Shown one piece after another: positions 1 through 8,613 of a stretch of 64,000 nucleotides of DNA; position 1 is the first letter of the stretch, and the number at the start of each line of letters is the position of its first letter. The stretch spans positions 19,584,610 through 19,648,609 of the forward strand of contig JANJXV010000025.1 of NCBI GenBank assembly GCA_024803745.1. The letters run 5' to 3'. The DNA is from Megascapheus bottae. Its lineage: Eukaryota > Chordata > Mammalia > Rodentia > Geomyidae. A model generated the notes under the pieces. The model saw only the letters and a program-made list of their open reading frames with translations, ran no database searches and had not been told where the DNA came from. Both the position numbers and the translations under genes were made by a program.

Positions 1-144
1 CACAGCTCCATTTCTGGTTTTTGTGGTGGTTAACTGAAGAAGAGTCTTGCAGACTTTCCTGCCTGGACTAGCTTTGAACCCTGATCCTCAGATCTCAGCC
101 TCCCGAGTAGTTAGAATTACAGATATGAGTCGCCAGTGCCTGGC
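1..144 (-). repeat. 7SL-Geo SINE, partial
   Basis: Reverse-orientation SINE with the end of the Geo module, the 'ggttaattggagataagagtct'-like middle (diverged) and the 7SL-like head ending in a 'gatatgagtcgccagtgcctggc' type border. The window edge cuts it. Confidence 0.75.
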
Positions 145-160
145 AACATCAAAACATCAA

Positions 161-350
161 CTTTTTTTTGCTAGTACTGAGCCTTGAACACAGCACCTGG
201 GCACTGTCCCTGAGCTGCTTTTGCTCAAGGTATTAACTAATACTCTACCACTTGAGCCACAGCACCACTTCTGGCTTCCTCTGTTTATGGAGTACTGTGG
301 ACTCATGCATCGTAGGCAAGCACTCTACCACTATGCCACATTCCCAGCCC
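161..350 (-). repeat. IDL-Geo SINE
   Basis: Reverse copy: T-rich tail, then Geo ('cacttgagccacagcaccac'), then the tRNA-like IDL monomer ('gcaagcactctaccacta'). Confidence 0.75.
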
Positions 351-1095
351 CAACATCAACATTCTTAAGCTTTGATAAATTACAACAAATTATTAGCGAG
401 CTATTATCTTAAGAGTGCCCACTATTTTGAAACCATCCCTTCAACCTTTTTACAGGTATGTTAAGCACAGACATCAGGGTGTCTTTGTAACAGGACCATA
501 AAAGGAAAGCAGAGCCATATCATACTTCTTGGACCATAACTGAACCCCCTGTTCTCCAACTCCATCTTTGGAAGTTAAGATGGAAAGATATCCTCTCCCC
601 ACCCCACCCCCCATACACACATTGGCAAGAATCCCTTCCAAGCACTCTGCAGTACAGGGAGGGCACAACCTCAAACCTGACGGAGGAGTGAGGAGACTGC
701 AGTGAGCAAGCCCACATTTCCTTCACTATCTTGGGTGTGTGTGTGTTTGGGGTGCGGGGAGGGGAGCTCCGGTTGCTTTCCCCTAAATAATGACGTCTAC
801 CTCTCAAGAGAAAGCCAGGACAGAGGGATGGGAAATGTGCTTCCGAAAGGCAAAATGCTCATAAATCTCAAGTCATGGGTCAGGAAGCAAGTTTTCATTG
901 GGTTTGGACTCAAAGGCCAACTGAGCAGTCCAATGTACAGACAATAATAACACGGCTAACTGCCCTGGACACACTAACCGCCACGCTGCCTCTGAGGCTC
1001 GGTGTCACCCTAACCTTCTCTGCTGGGGCGCTTAGGACACTGTGGACACAAATCTTCCTCCGAGAACAGGTCTTAACCCGCTGTGGTTCCCGCCT
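351..1095. other. Intergenic or CEP20-intronic, no feature recognised
   Basis: This stretch is downstream of the first CEP20 donor and so is probably CEP20 intron 1. Open frames here are short, with no recognisable domain. A short GT-rich patch lies near 734-750. I see no exon. Confidence 0.5.
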
Positions 1096-1188
1096 TGAAA
1101 TCCTAGCTGAGAGGTGAGGATGGAGGTTCGAAGCCAACCCGGGGCAGGAAATGTCTGTGAGACTCTTATCGCCAATAAAGTACCAAAA

Positions 1189-1219
<31 letters not shown>

Positions 1220-1340
1220 CAACAACAATAACACAGAAAAAAAACCCAGCAATGGAGCTGTGCCTGCCGAGAGGGGAAACGCTCAGCGACAAGGCCCAGG
1301 CCCTGGGTTCAAGTCCCAGAACTGCCGCCAACTGAAAAGG
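1096..1340 (+). repeat. 7SL-Geo SINE with A-rich insert
   Basis: Head at about 1096-1180 ('gaggttcgaagccaacccgg', 'gtgagactcttatcgccaa'), then an A/C-rich expansion (about 1190-1250), then the Geo module up to 'gggttcaagtcccagaactg'. It sits against the CEP20 CpG island. Confidence 0.7.
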
Positions 1341-1384
1341 AAAAAAAAAGTGAAAGGAAAAGGTAAATAAAATATAAAATAAAC

Positions 1385-1810
1385 ACACCCGGCCCGCCCC
1401 GGCCCGGGTCACCCGCTCCCGGCGCCGCCTCAGCCGCTCGGCGTCCGCACGCGGCCCGCGGGCGCCGCTCAACGCCTGCGCCCCTCCGCCGCGCGTGCTC
1501 CTCCGTCCCCAAGTACCCCTTTGTCCCGTCCTCACAGGCAGAAACTCCCGGTCGTCCCGCTTCTCCCGGCCGTCCGCTACCACTCACCGGTCTTCAGCTC
1601 AGTAACAGTCGCCATCTTTCAACCGCCGTCAAGGACGCGCTTCCGAGGTGCGCAAGCGCCGTTTCCCCCCTGCGGCGTGGTCTGCAGCCAATAGGCGCAC
1701 AGATAACCTCACGTGTGACCCGCCTCTCTCGGGTTATGCCTTCCTGTCCGCGATTGGGTGAATGGTGAAGGTCCGGGTGAGAGTGTCACCAATCAGCGAG
1801 CTCGGTAGGC
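1385..1810 (-). promoter_or_regulatory. CEP20: CpG-island promoter of CEP20
   Basis: Dense CpG and GC content from about 1385 to 1700, with no TATA box. CCAAT boxes (NF-Y type) lie at 1688-1692 (plus orientation), 1753-1757 (as ATTGG) and 1789-1793 (plus), upstream of the CEP20 start codon. A CACGTG E-box lies at about 1710-1716. The 5' leader is taken to start in 1616-1700; no exact start site can be read. The part of the island below 1587 is intron 1 of CEP20. Confidence 0.7.
1588..1615 (-). CDS. CEP20: CEP20 (FOPNL/FOR20) coding exon 1
   Basis: Read on the minus strand, the start codon at 1615-1613 opens MATVTELKT followed by one base of the next codon and a GTGAGTG donor at 1587-1581. 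Human CEP20 starts MATVAELKA, then Val, and I recall its first coding exon ending in the same phase. CEP20 is a small centriolar-satellite and basal-body protein with a LisH motif, needed for ciliogenesis; those domains are encoded by exons outside the window. The identification rests on only nine residues, but it is supported by the splice phase, the surrounding CpG island and the neighbour, since CEP20 lies next to ABCC1 in opposite orientation in human. Residues 5 and 9 are Thr where I recall Ala in human. Confidence 0.85.
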
Positions 1811-2046
1811 GGGCTTCACGGAGGGAGGTGGGGCCAGAATGGAGAGTCTTCCCATCTTTCACCCGTGGGTGCTGCTGGCTGCTTAGCTTTTTCCTGCCAG
1901 GCCTCTGGTCCTCCGCGGGGCGCTCGCCTCCAGGAGTGCTCAGCTTCGCAGCTCCCAGGGCTGACTGACCACCATGTAGATGTCTCATCCGGCCGGCAGC
2001 AGCTGCACGGGAAGACTTGGTAGAAGATGACCACTGAGGATCTACC
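1811..2046. other. Upstream flank of CEP20 promoter
   Basis: Moderately GC-rich unique sequence between the CEP20 CCAAT boxes and a pyrimidine microsatellite. No gene is seen. Confidence 0.4.
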
Positions 2047-2135
2047 CTTCCTTCCTTCCTTCCTTCCTTCCTTCCTTCCTTCCTTCCTTCCTTCCTTCCT
2101 TCCTTCCTTCTTTCCTTCCTTCCTTCCTTCCTTCC
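2047..2135 (+). repeat. (CTTC)n microsatellite
   Basis: About 90 bases of nearly pure CTTC/TTCC tetranucleotides with one interruption (cttt) near 2111. It is a homopurine/homopyrimidine tract 430 bp upstream of the CEP20 start codon. Confidence 0.95.
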
Positions 2136-2139
2136 AATT

Positions 2140-2220
2140 GTTATTGTAAAGGTGATGTTCAGAGATGTTACAGTCACATAAGTAGGTAAAGAATACATTT
2201 TTAGGGAGGGGAAAAAAGAA
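2140..2220 (+). repeat. Fragment of an unnamed interspersed repeat
   Basis: The stretch holding 'gatgttcagagatgttacag' and 'aagtaggtaaagaatacat' resembles 17463-17560 ('gatgtacagaggggttacag', 'aagccaggtaatgagtatat') at roughly 75 percent by eye. Family unknown. Confidence 0.5.
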
Positions 2221-2223
2221 TAC

Positions 2224-2474
2224 TTTTTTTTGTGGGGTGGGAAGGGGGGCTGGCCCTGGGCCTTGAACTTTGGGCCTGGGCACTTGCCCCTAAGCTTCTT
2301 TTGCTCAAAGCTAGCACTCTACCACTTGAGCTACAGCATCACCTCTGGCTTTTTCTGCTGATAATTGGAGATGTGGGTCTCACTGACTTTCCTGCACCAG
2401 TTGACTTCGAACTGCAGATCTCACTTTCCTGAGTAGCTACGATTATAGGCATGAGCCATCAGCACCCGCTGGCT
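2224..2474 (-). repeat. 7SL-Geo SINE
   Basis: Full-length reverse copy with T tail, Geo module ('cacttgagctacagcatcac'), middle ('ataattggagatgtgggtct') and 7SL-like head ('tcctgagtagctacgattat'). Confidence 0.85.
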
Positions 2475-2555
2475 TAACAGTACATTTCTTTTGGGAGCAA
2501 GGTCATCCCTTCCCTTGAAGGTCTGCATTTCTGTTAACTTCCCAGGTGTCAGATG

Positions 2556-2960
2556 GGCACGGGTGTCTGCTCAAGGGACTGAGATCTGAGGATCAAGGTT
2601 CAAAGCCAGCTCAGGCAGGAAAGTCCATGAAAAAAAAATTTTTTTCCAGTCCTGGGGCTTGAACTCAGGGCCTGGGCAGTGTCCTTGGGCACTTTTGCTC
2701 AAGGCTAATGCTCTGCCACTTGAGCTACAGCACCACTTCCGGCTTTTCTGAGTATATGCTACTGGAGAATTGAACCTAGGGCTTTGTGCATGGTAGGGAA
2801 GCACTCTACCACCAGGTTACCCTCCCAGCTATCCATGACACTCTTATCTCTAACCAGCAAAAATCCAAAAGTGGAGTTGTGGCTCAAGTGGTAGAATGCC
2901 AGCCTTGAGTAAAAAAAAGGTCAGGGACAGCTAAGTTCAAACCTCAGGATAGGCACACAT
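2556..2960 (+). repeat. 7SL-Geo SINE split by an insertion
   Basis: Head at 2556-2630 and the remaining middle plus Geo module at 2833-2960. The copy is interrupted by the IDL-Geo element at 2634-2832, and the word tccatga appears on both sides of the insert. Confidence 0.75.
2634..2832 (-). repeat. IDL-Geo SINE nested in a 7SL-Geo SINE
   Basis: Reverse copy with T tail at the left, Geo module in the middle and IDL monomer at the right ('gcactctaccaccaggtta'). It lies within an older forward SINE. Confidence 0.8.
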
Positions 2961-2969
2961 ACACACACA

Positions 2970-3085
2970 TATACTGGATGTGTTGGTCCATGTCTGCATT
3001 ACCAGCTGTTCAAGGGATGTGGCTGGAGTATCACTTAAGCCCGGAAGTTTAGATCAGCTTGGGTGGCATAGAAAGAAAAAAAAAG
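2970..3085 (+). repeat. B1/7SL-like SINE
   Basis: Diverged 7SL-like monomer ('ggtccatgtctgcattacca', 'agatcagcttgggtggcata') ending in an A-rich tail. Confidence 0.6.
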
Positions 3086-3273
3086 TGAACAAGTAAAAAC
3101 ACGCATTGCCATGGGGTAACACACTATTGGTCAGGGTGTGGCAAGACAGTCACGCCAGGACTAATTGTTGGGTGGGCCCAACTGGTACCATTACCCAGGG
3201 ACAGCTGGGCAAAATCAGACCCAACCTTTCATACCCTTTGGCCCATTGATATACTAGTTCTAAAATATATCTC

Positions 3274-3500
3274 AAGTCAGGCTGACACCGGTAATCCTGG
3301 CTACTAAAGAGGCTGCAATCTGGAGGATCAATGTTTAAAGCCAGCTAGGGCAGAAAAAGTACACAAGACTCTGTGTCCAATTAACCAGCAAAAAACAACA
3401 GGCTGGAAAGCTGATTAAGAGGTAGAATGCCAGGCGTAAGCTGGCAAGCTGAGTAGGAGTAGAAGGTTCTGAGTTTGGATCCTACCTCCAGCATAAAAAC
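3274..3500 (+). repeat. 7SL-Geo SINE, diverged
   Basis: Forward head ('accggtaatcctggctacta', 'aaagccagctagggcag') followed by a diverged Geo part. Confidence 0.65.
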
Positions 3501-3510
3501 AAAAAGTGTG

Positions 3511-3688
3511 GGGCCGGAAGTTTGGCCTAGTGGTAGAGTGCCTGCCTAGCATGCACGAAGACCTGGGTTCAATTCCTCGGCACCACATAAATAGAAAAAA
3601 GCTGGAAGAGGTGCTGAGGCTCAAGTGGTAGAGCTCTAGCCTTGAGAAAGTCCAAGGACAGTGCTCAGGACTGGCAAAAAAAAAAAAG
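3511..3688 (+). repeat. IDL-Geo SINE
   Basis: Well-preserved forward copy. IDL monomer at about 3511-3590 with an A box (tggcctagtggtagagtgc) and a B box (gggttcaattcc), then Geo ('gctcaagtggtagagctcta') and an A tail. Confidence 0.85.
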
Positions 3689-3747
3689 TGTGTGGGTGAT
3701 GCCTAATAATCATATATGTATCTGGTATGTATTGGGGCATTGGACAC

Positions 3748-3945
3748 TTTTTTGTTTGTCAGTCCTGGGACTTAAACTCAGGGCCTAAGCACTGTCTTTA
3801 GACACTTTTTGCGCAAGACTAGTACTCTACCACTTGAGCCACAGCACCATTTCCAGCTTTTTCTGCATATGTGGTTCCGGGGAATCGAACCCAAGGCTTC
3901 GTGCATGCTAAGCAAGCACTCTACCACTAGGCCATCCTCCCGGCC
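3748..3945 (-). repeat. IDL-Geo SINE
   Basis: Reverse copy: T tail, Geo, then the IDL monomer ('gaatcgaacccaaggcttcg'). Confidence 0.85.
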
Positions 3946-4035
3946 CTGGGGCATTCTTTACAGTAGACCAAAACTATGCGCAATGCCCAGAAAGCAAACA
4001 GTTGTCAATACTAAGGCTGCCTAGCCTCTTGATGT

Positions 4036-4240
4036 CACTGGTGGGGAAGCAGTCACTTTAGGAAAGCAGTTTGGCACTTGTATCCACCTCGTAAACCCAA
4101 TCCCAGGATTCTATTCAAGAGAGCTAAATCTTTCAGTCCACACAAAAGCCGGTCCAATAATGGCAGATTTCTTCATAATTAGCGCAAACTGGAACCAACT
4201 CCATGTCTCATGACTGCCTGACAGGCTCGCCAATCACGGA
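4036..4240 (+). mobile_element. LINE-1 (old, L1M-like) 3' fragment
   Basis: The words 'ggaaagcagtttggcac', 'gtccacacaaaagccggtcc' and 'aaactggaaccaactccat' follow, in order, the well-known 3' region of mammalian L1M elements. Heavily diverged and without coding potential. Confidence 0.6.
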
Positions 4241-5433
4241 GCATGTGCCAAAAAAAAAGCATAACACTGTCTACTTGAAAGTTGTGGTACTTTCTGAAGC
4301 ATGGGCTGAGAGGACAGGAGTTTCAACCATGAAGCCTGGCTTCCTTAAGGGGCCTGCAAGCTACAGCCATCTCCTGCTCTACCTTGATGGATCCCAGGCT
4401 GAGGAGCAGTCTTGGGTGGGGCTGCCTCCAGCCTTTACCTGTCCCTCTTGCTCAGGTGTACAGCGCTGACTCACCACTCAGTCATGCTGCCACAGCAGGG
4501 GGGGGCGGGGGGGGGGAGGGTATTCCCACCCTGCACCTGGAAGCTGGCAGCACCAGGTACCAGGCATCAGACACCAGACTGGGCTGTGCTCCTGAGGGCA
4601 GGGTGGCTTTATTGCACCATTTGTCCCCTGGTCCTGAATGGATGCCCCAGTACTGCACAAAAGACAGACAAAGCAAGACAGACAGAGACAGAGAAAAAAG
4701 AAAATAACTTATTAGGGTACCAGTGTTCTTTTTTGTTTGTTTGTTTTGTTTTGTTTTTCTGTAAGGAAGATCCAGGGCAAGCCAACTAATACTTGTTCTT
4801 TCCCTTGTCATGATGCTTCAGACAAGGGAACTGCACAGAAAAGCTTGAATAGGCTCCATAGTTGGCAGCCTTCATGCCCTTCTTGTTGCTGTGTCTGTGC
4901 CTGGCATCTCTCACTCCTCTGAAATCCCAGTGTTCTTTTGGTCTAGCCCCCATGCCTGGGGCCCAAGAAACCCCTCTTCATCTCCTATGGCTGGATTCCT
5001 TATTGACTGACCTGAGCTAGTCACAGCAGAGACAAGAGAGGGACACATAGATGTCGCCTACAGAGTTAGAATTACCAATTAACAATAGATTCACAAGCTG
5101 TGGCCAAGAACTACTCATTTTTCTTGCTAGCTACGTGCCACAAAGCGACGAGATTCTTGTATTCCAATCCTAACTTGCTGATACTCTCATCACACTTTAC
5201 ATATCCCAATAACATAGAGGTTGCAGAATTGCTAAGAGAATTAAGTGGCTACAGGATTCGTGTTGACAGGGAGAGCCAGGGCACTGATGTAAAGAAAGTA
5301 ATTGCACAACTCGAATTTCTTACAGGAGAGGCAGGAAGTGTGTATCTCTCTCCCTCCTGTTAAACTCTCTCTCGCCCTCCCCTTCCATTAAGCTGTTTTG
5401 CTTAGTCACTTAGAGAGAGAGATGCTATGTCCC
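4241..5433. other. Intergenic, no gene seen
   Basis: Unique sequence with a G-run near 4499-4519 and a T/GTTT-rich patch near 4730-4760. Open frames are short, overlap on both strands and show no recognisable domain. Confidence 0.5.
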
Positions 5434-5633
5434 AGTGGCAAATATCCATAATGCTAGCTACTTAGGAGGCTGAGGGTAACAGTTCAAAGTAACCCAAGCA
5501 GCAGAGTCCGTGAGACTCTATAATCAGTAAACCAAAACCAAAAGCCAGAAGTGGCACTGTGGCTCAAGAGGTAGAACCTTGAGCAAAAAAGCTCAAGGCC
5601 AGCTCTCAGGCCTTCAGCTCAAGCCCCAGGAGC

Positions 5634-5634
<1 letters not shown>
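5434..5634 (+). repeat. 7SL-Geo SINE
   Basis: Forward copy, head ('atgctagctacttaggaggc') then Geo ('gtggctcaagaggtagaacc'), whose tail has expanded into the following AC repeat. Confidence 0.75.

Positions 5635-5692
<58 letters not shown>
5635..5692 (+). repeat. (AC)29 microsatellite
   Basis: Pure AC dinucleotides, apparently grown from the tail of the preceding SINE. Confidence 0.98.
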
Positions 5693-5694
<2 letters not shown>

Positions 5695-6027
5695 GACTCC
5701 TCCTTCTTAGGTCCTTTCTCTTCCAAGAGCCTTGTTTCTTTTCTTTCAGGGCTTTCCTTTCACTTTCAAATACTCTGTAAATTACTCTGTTTACCTTTAA
5801 AAGAAAGAACAAAGGAAGGAAGAAAGTCACCCCAAGGTGATAAGATTAGATACTGAACTGTGGAGGAGGAATCAAATGCACAATTCTTTCCAGGCACAAT
5901 AGTGCTATCACAGAGTGATTTCAGCTTTTCGAAGTAAACTGTCTACTCAGAACGGGTGTGCCTGTGAGCTCGAGTGTGCAGCTGGGGCATATACCACCCC
6001 CACCCCCCTACCCCTCACACTTTTGAC

Positions 6028-6160
6028 CTTTTTTTTTAGTGCCCATTCTGGAACTTGAACCCAAGTCCTAGGTGCTGTCACTGAACTTTTTTAGCACTCT
6101 ACCTCATGAGCCACAGCTCCACTTGAGGAATTTTTCATAGTTTATTGGAAATGGTCATCT
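6028..6160 (-). repeat. Geo/7SL SINE fragment
   Basis: T-rich start, then a diverged reverse Geo module ('agcactctacctcatgagcc'). Confidence 0.6.
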
Positions 6161-6162
6161 TG

Positions 6163-6372
6163 AGTGAGGTGCCAGTGGCTCACGCCTGTGATGCCAACTA
6201 TTTAGGAGGTTGAGATCTGATGATTACGCTTCCAAGCCAGCCTGGGCAGAAAAGTCCCCTTGAGACTCTTATTTCCAATTAACGACTCAATAAACAGAAG
6301 TAGAGTTGTGGCTCAAAGTGGTAGAATTCTAAGAGCTTAGGGACAGCACCCAGGAACTGAGTTCAAGCCCCA

Positions 6373-6373
<1 letters not shown>
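6163..6373 (+). repeat. 7SL-Geo SINE
   Basis: Forward copy ('gtggctcacgcctgtgatgc', 'aagccagcctgggcagaaaa', 'gtggctcaaagtggtagaat') whose tail leads into a second AC microsatellite. Confidence 0.85.

Positions 6374-6422
<49 letters not shown>
6374..6422 (+). repeat. (AC)n microsatellite
   Basis: About 24 pure AC units at the 3' end of a forward SINE. Confidence 0.98.
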
Positions 6423-6425
<3 letters not shown>

Positions 6426-6516
6426 CTTTCCTGCCCTGGGCTGGCTTTGAACGGTAATCCTCAGATCTCCGTCTCCTGAGGAGCTAGAATTACAGGTCTG
6501 AGCCACCTCAGGCCAG
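6422..6516 (-). repeat. 7SL-like SINE head fragment
   Basis: Reverse head only ('ggactttcctgccctgggct', 'tctcctgaggagctagaatt'). Confidence 0.75.
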
Positions 6517-6849
6517 TTTTACCAGCATCTTTATTAGTTCTTTGGTAACATTCTCCAGGAGACCATTTTGGGGTCTTGGGGTTGATTCTGCAAGGAGTGA
6601 ATCCTGTGTGCGAATCTGCAGGCTGGCTAATGGGCCCCAGAAATCCCATTGCTTGTTTCCAACTGGGATTTTGCCTCCACATTTGCACTCAGGGTGCAGC
6701 AAACTGTTGTTTTACTAAGTTAGATTTACTCAGGGCAAGGCCCAGCCTAACTTTACTGTTGATCAAATATGGCGTCAGACCGGAGGAGGGCATTGCCTGG
6801 TTCTGTGTTTATCTTTCTTGGGCCATTCACCTTGTTATACCTGAACTCC
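6517..6849. other. Intergenic, no gene seen
   Basis: Unique sequence flanking the LTR-like element. Nothing recognised. Confidence 0.4.
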
Positions 6850-7110
6850 TGGGACCCCAAAAGAACCACCAGAGGCCGAAGCCAAAGCAAAGGGGCAAGG
6901 GTCGTTTATTACGAGTTCAAACCCAGACCTCCGCGTACTTGTTGCCAAGTGACGCTGAGAGGTCCCAAGCAAAGATTTTACACAGCTTTTACAATCATGT
7001 ACAAACAAGTTCCAGCTACAGGTTCATGATTGGATAACATTTAGTTTAACATTTAGTTTGATTCCTAAGTATACTTCTGATTGTTTTGGGTGATTAACTG
7101 TTGGGTCCCA
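6850..7110 (-). mobile_element. LTR-like element of an endogenous retrovirus (ERV1-like), probable
   Basis: The stretch begins TGGGACCC and ends GGGTCCCA, a perfect 8 bp terminal inverted repeat with the TG...CA ends typical of LTRs. On the minus strand there is a CCAAT box (7031-7035), then an AATAAA signal at about 6902-6907, followed by a T- and C-rich stretch and a gggtccca end, which is the order of R and U5 in gammaretrovirus-like LTRs. It is short for such an LTR, and no target-site duplication is visible directly at these borders, so the true right end may lie further out. No retroviral domain is recognised beside it. Confidence 0.45.
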
Positions 7111-7860
7111 GTGACCACTGGACCCTAAAGTTTTTTACTTCCCAGAACAAGGTGGGAGCAAAGTGGGCCTAGAGGGGGGTTTCTTAGCTTGTCCTCCTTC
7201 AACCTCTGGCTTGATGTCCAAGTCTAGTTTTATCTGTTCTCTCCTGGAAGAGTCTGAGCTGGAGCTGGTCCAATAGGTACCAACTCTCCTAAAGAAAAGG
7301 TCAGAGCCATTTTGAGGACGATGAAGAAAGGCCTGCTTCTGCTTCGAGTCTAACCACTGATCCCTTTGGAAGTGACTATGTAATCTTGACTCAGGAATAA
7401 ATTCTGGCAACCTGTAAGAGGCTGTTGACTCATCTAGCCATCCCAACTTCCAGCAGCTACCTTCTGCCTCACCCCGAGATCATGGAGATTTACTAGTGAC
7501 ACAGGGTGCTAGCCAGGAGCCTCCCCTTGCAGCTGAGCTTATGGGAACAGAGTGGGCAGATTGGTGCCAAGGTCACGGGCGGGCGGGTACAGTTGCTTGG
7601 ATGAAAATTGTTCTGATACCTTTCCTGGGAAGCAGATTAAAACCATCCGTGCAAACCTGTGTTCTAGGGGAATTTTCCTTAGATCACTGGGGCTTTTTGT
7701 TCTTGTTTGTGAGCTCTTGTTAAGTTCAGGACTAAACCAATGAATCACTCCCTCTTTGATTTTCAGGCTCCACCAAGATTGTAAGCTAAATTTTCCTCCT
7801 TCCTTTAGATATTAGCCTAGTAACAGGAAATTCTACAAGTTGTCCTGATTTTGCTAGATT
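7111..7860. other. Flank of the LTR-like element, nature unclear
   Basis: Contains a 103-codon open frame on the minus strand (7446-7135) that ends just before the LTR-like element. Its product has no domain I recognise. The stretch may be proviral or unrelated unique sequence. Confidence 0.3.
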
Positions 7861-7888
7861 GCAGTATTACCTTTCTTTCTTCCTTTTG

Positions 7889-7891
7889 TTT

Positions 7892-7926
<35 letters not shown>
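7889..7926 (+). repeat. (TTTC)n microsatellite
   Basis: About nine TTTC units within a pyrimidine-rich stretch starting near 7870. Confidence 0.9.
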
Positions 7927-7929
7927 GTT

Positions 7930-8480
7930 TCCATTTCTGTTTTATTTGTGATATTAGGATTGTGATAAAGTTCTCTTTTGATGAGTTTCTAAATTTAGTT
8001 TAGTTGAATTTATCCATTTGCCCCATTTTTTATTACATTCTTCATATCTTAGAAGTTATTCATTACTTTAAAAAAAGTTTTTACTTGTAAGTTTTAATAC
8101 TTGGTAAAGCAAATCCTTCTCCTCCTTTTTTTTTTTTTTTGCTTTTTTACTCTTATTTTCCTAAGTGTGTCTTTGCTGCTTCGCCTCTTCATTTTCACGT
8201 CAGATCTAGAATCAGCTTCTCAAGTTAAAAAGGAAAAAGGAAAGAAAAAAAAGAAAGCTGAAATTTTGATTGGAATTGCATTTATTTATAGAGTGATGCA
8301 GGGAGAATTACCCCTTCCAGTCGAAAGTGTTTCACTTAACAACCATGGTATTATCTGTTCACTTATGTCTCTGTATAATTTTGCAATAATTCCTTAAGAG
8401 GTTTTGTACATATTTTATGATTATTGTTTAGATCTTTTTATTAGGAACATTTTGGGTGTAGGAAGGAGACTTACTTTTTA
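7930..8480 (-). mobile_element. LINE-1 fragment, ORF2 region, antisense
   Basis: Read on the plus strand, 'ctagaatcagcttctcaa', 'attttgattggaattgcatt', 'gggagaatta', 'ttaacaaccatggtat' and 'tttttattaggaacattt' follow, in order, the reverse complement of the mammalian L1 ORF2 region. Broken by small gaps; no open frame survives. A T run and a purine patch lie inside. Confidence 0.6.
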
Positions 8481-8481
8481 T

Positions 8482-8598
8482 CCCTTTTTTTTGTACTGTC
8501 CCTGGGCTTGAACTCAGGGCCTAGACACTGTCTTTCTTCAGCTTCTTTGCTCACATCTAGTGATTTACCCTTTGAGCCACAGCTCCATTTGGTTTTTT
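8482..8598 (-). repeat. Geo SINE fragment
   Basis: Reverse Geo module only ('gggcttgaactcagggccta', 'tttgagccacagctccattt'). Confidence 0.7.
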
Positions 8599-8613
8599 GT
8601 TTGTTTGTGAGTT

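Noticed and set aside
2047..2135. Spaced-repeat array of CRISPR type
   Set aside because: This is a eukaryotic microsatellite without spacers; no CRISPR array exists anywhere in the window.
1734..2283. Minus-strand open frames rich in Lys-Glu-Gly-Arg repeats
   Set aside because: They are translations of the CTTC microsatellite at 2047-2135 and adjoining SINE, not genes.
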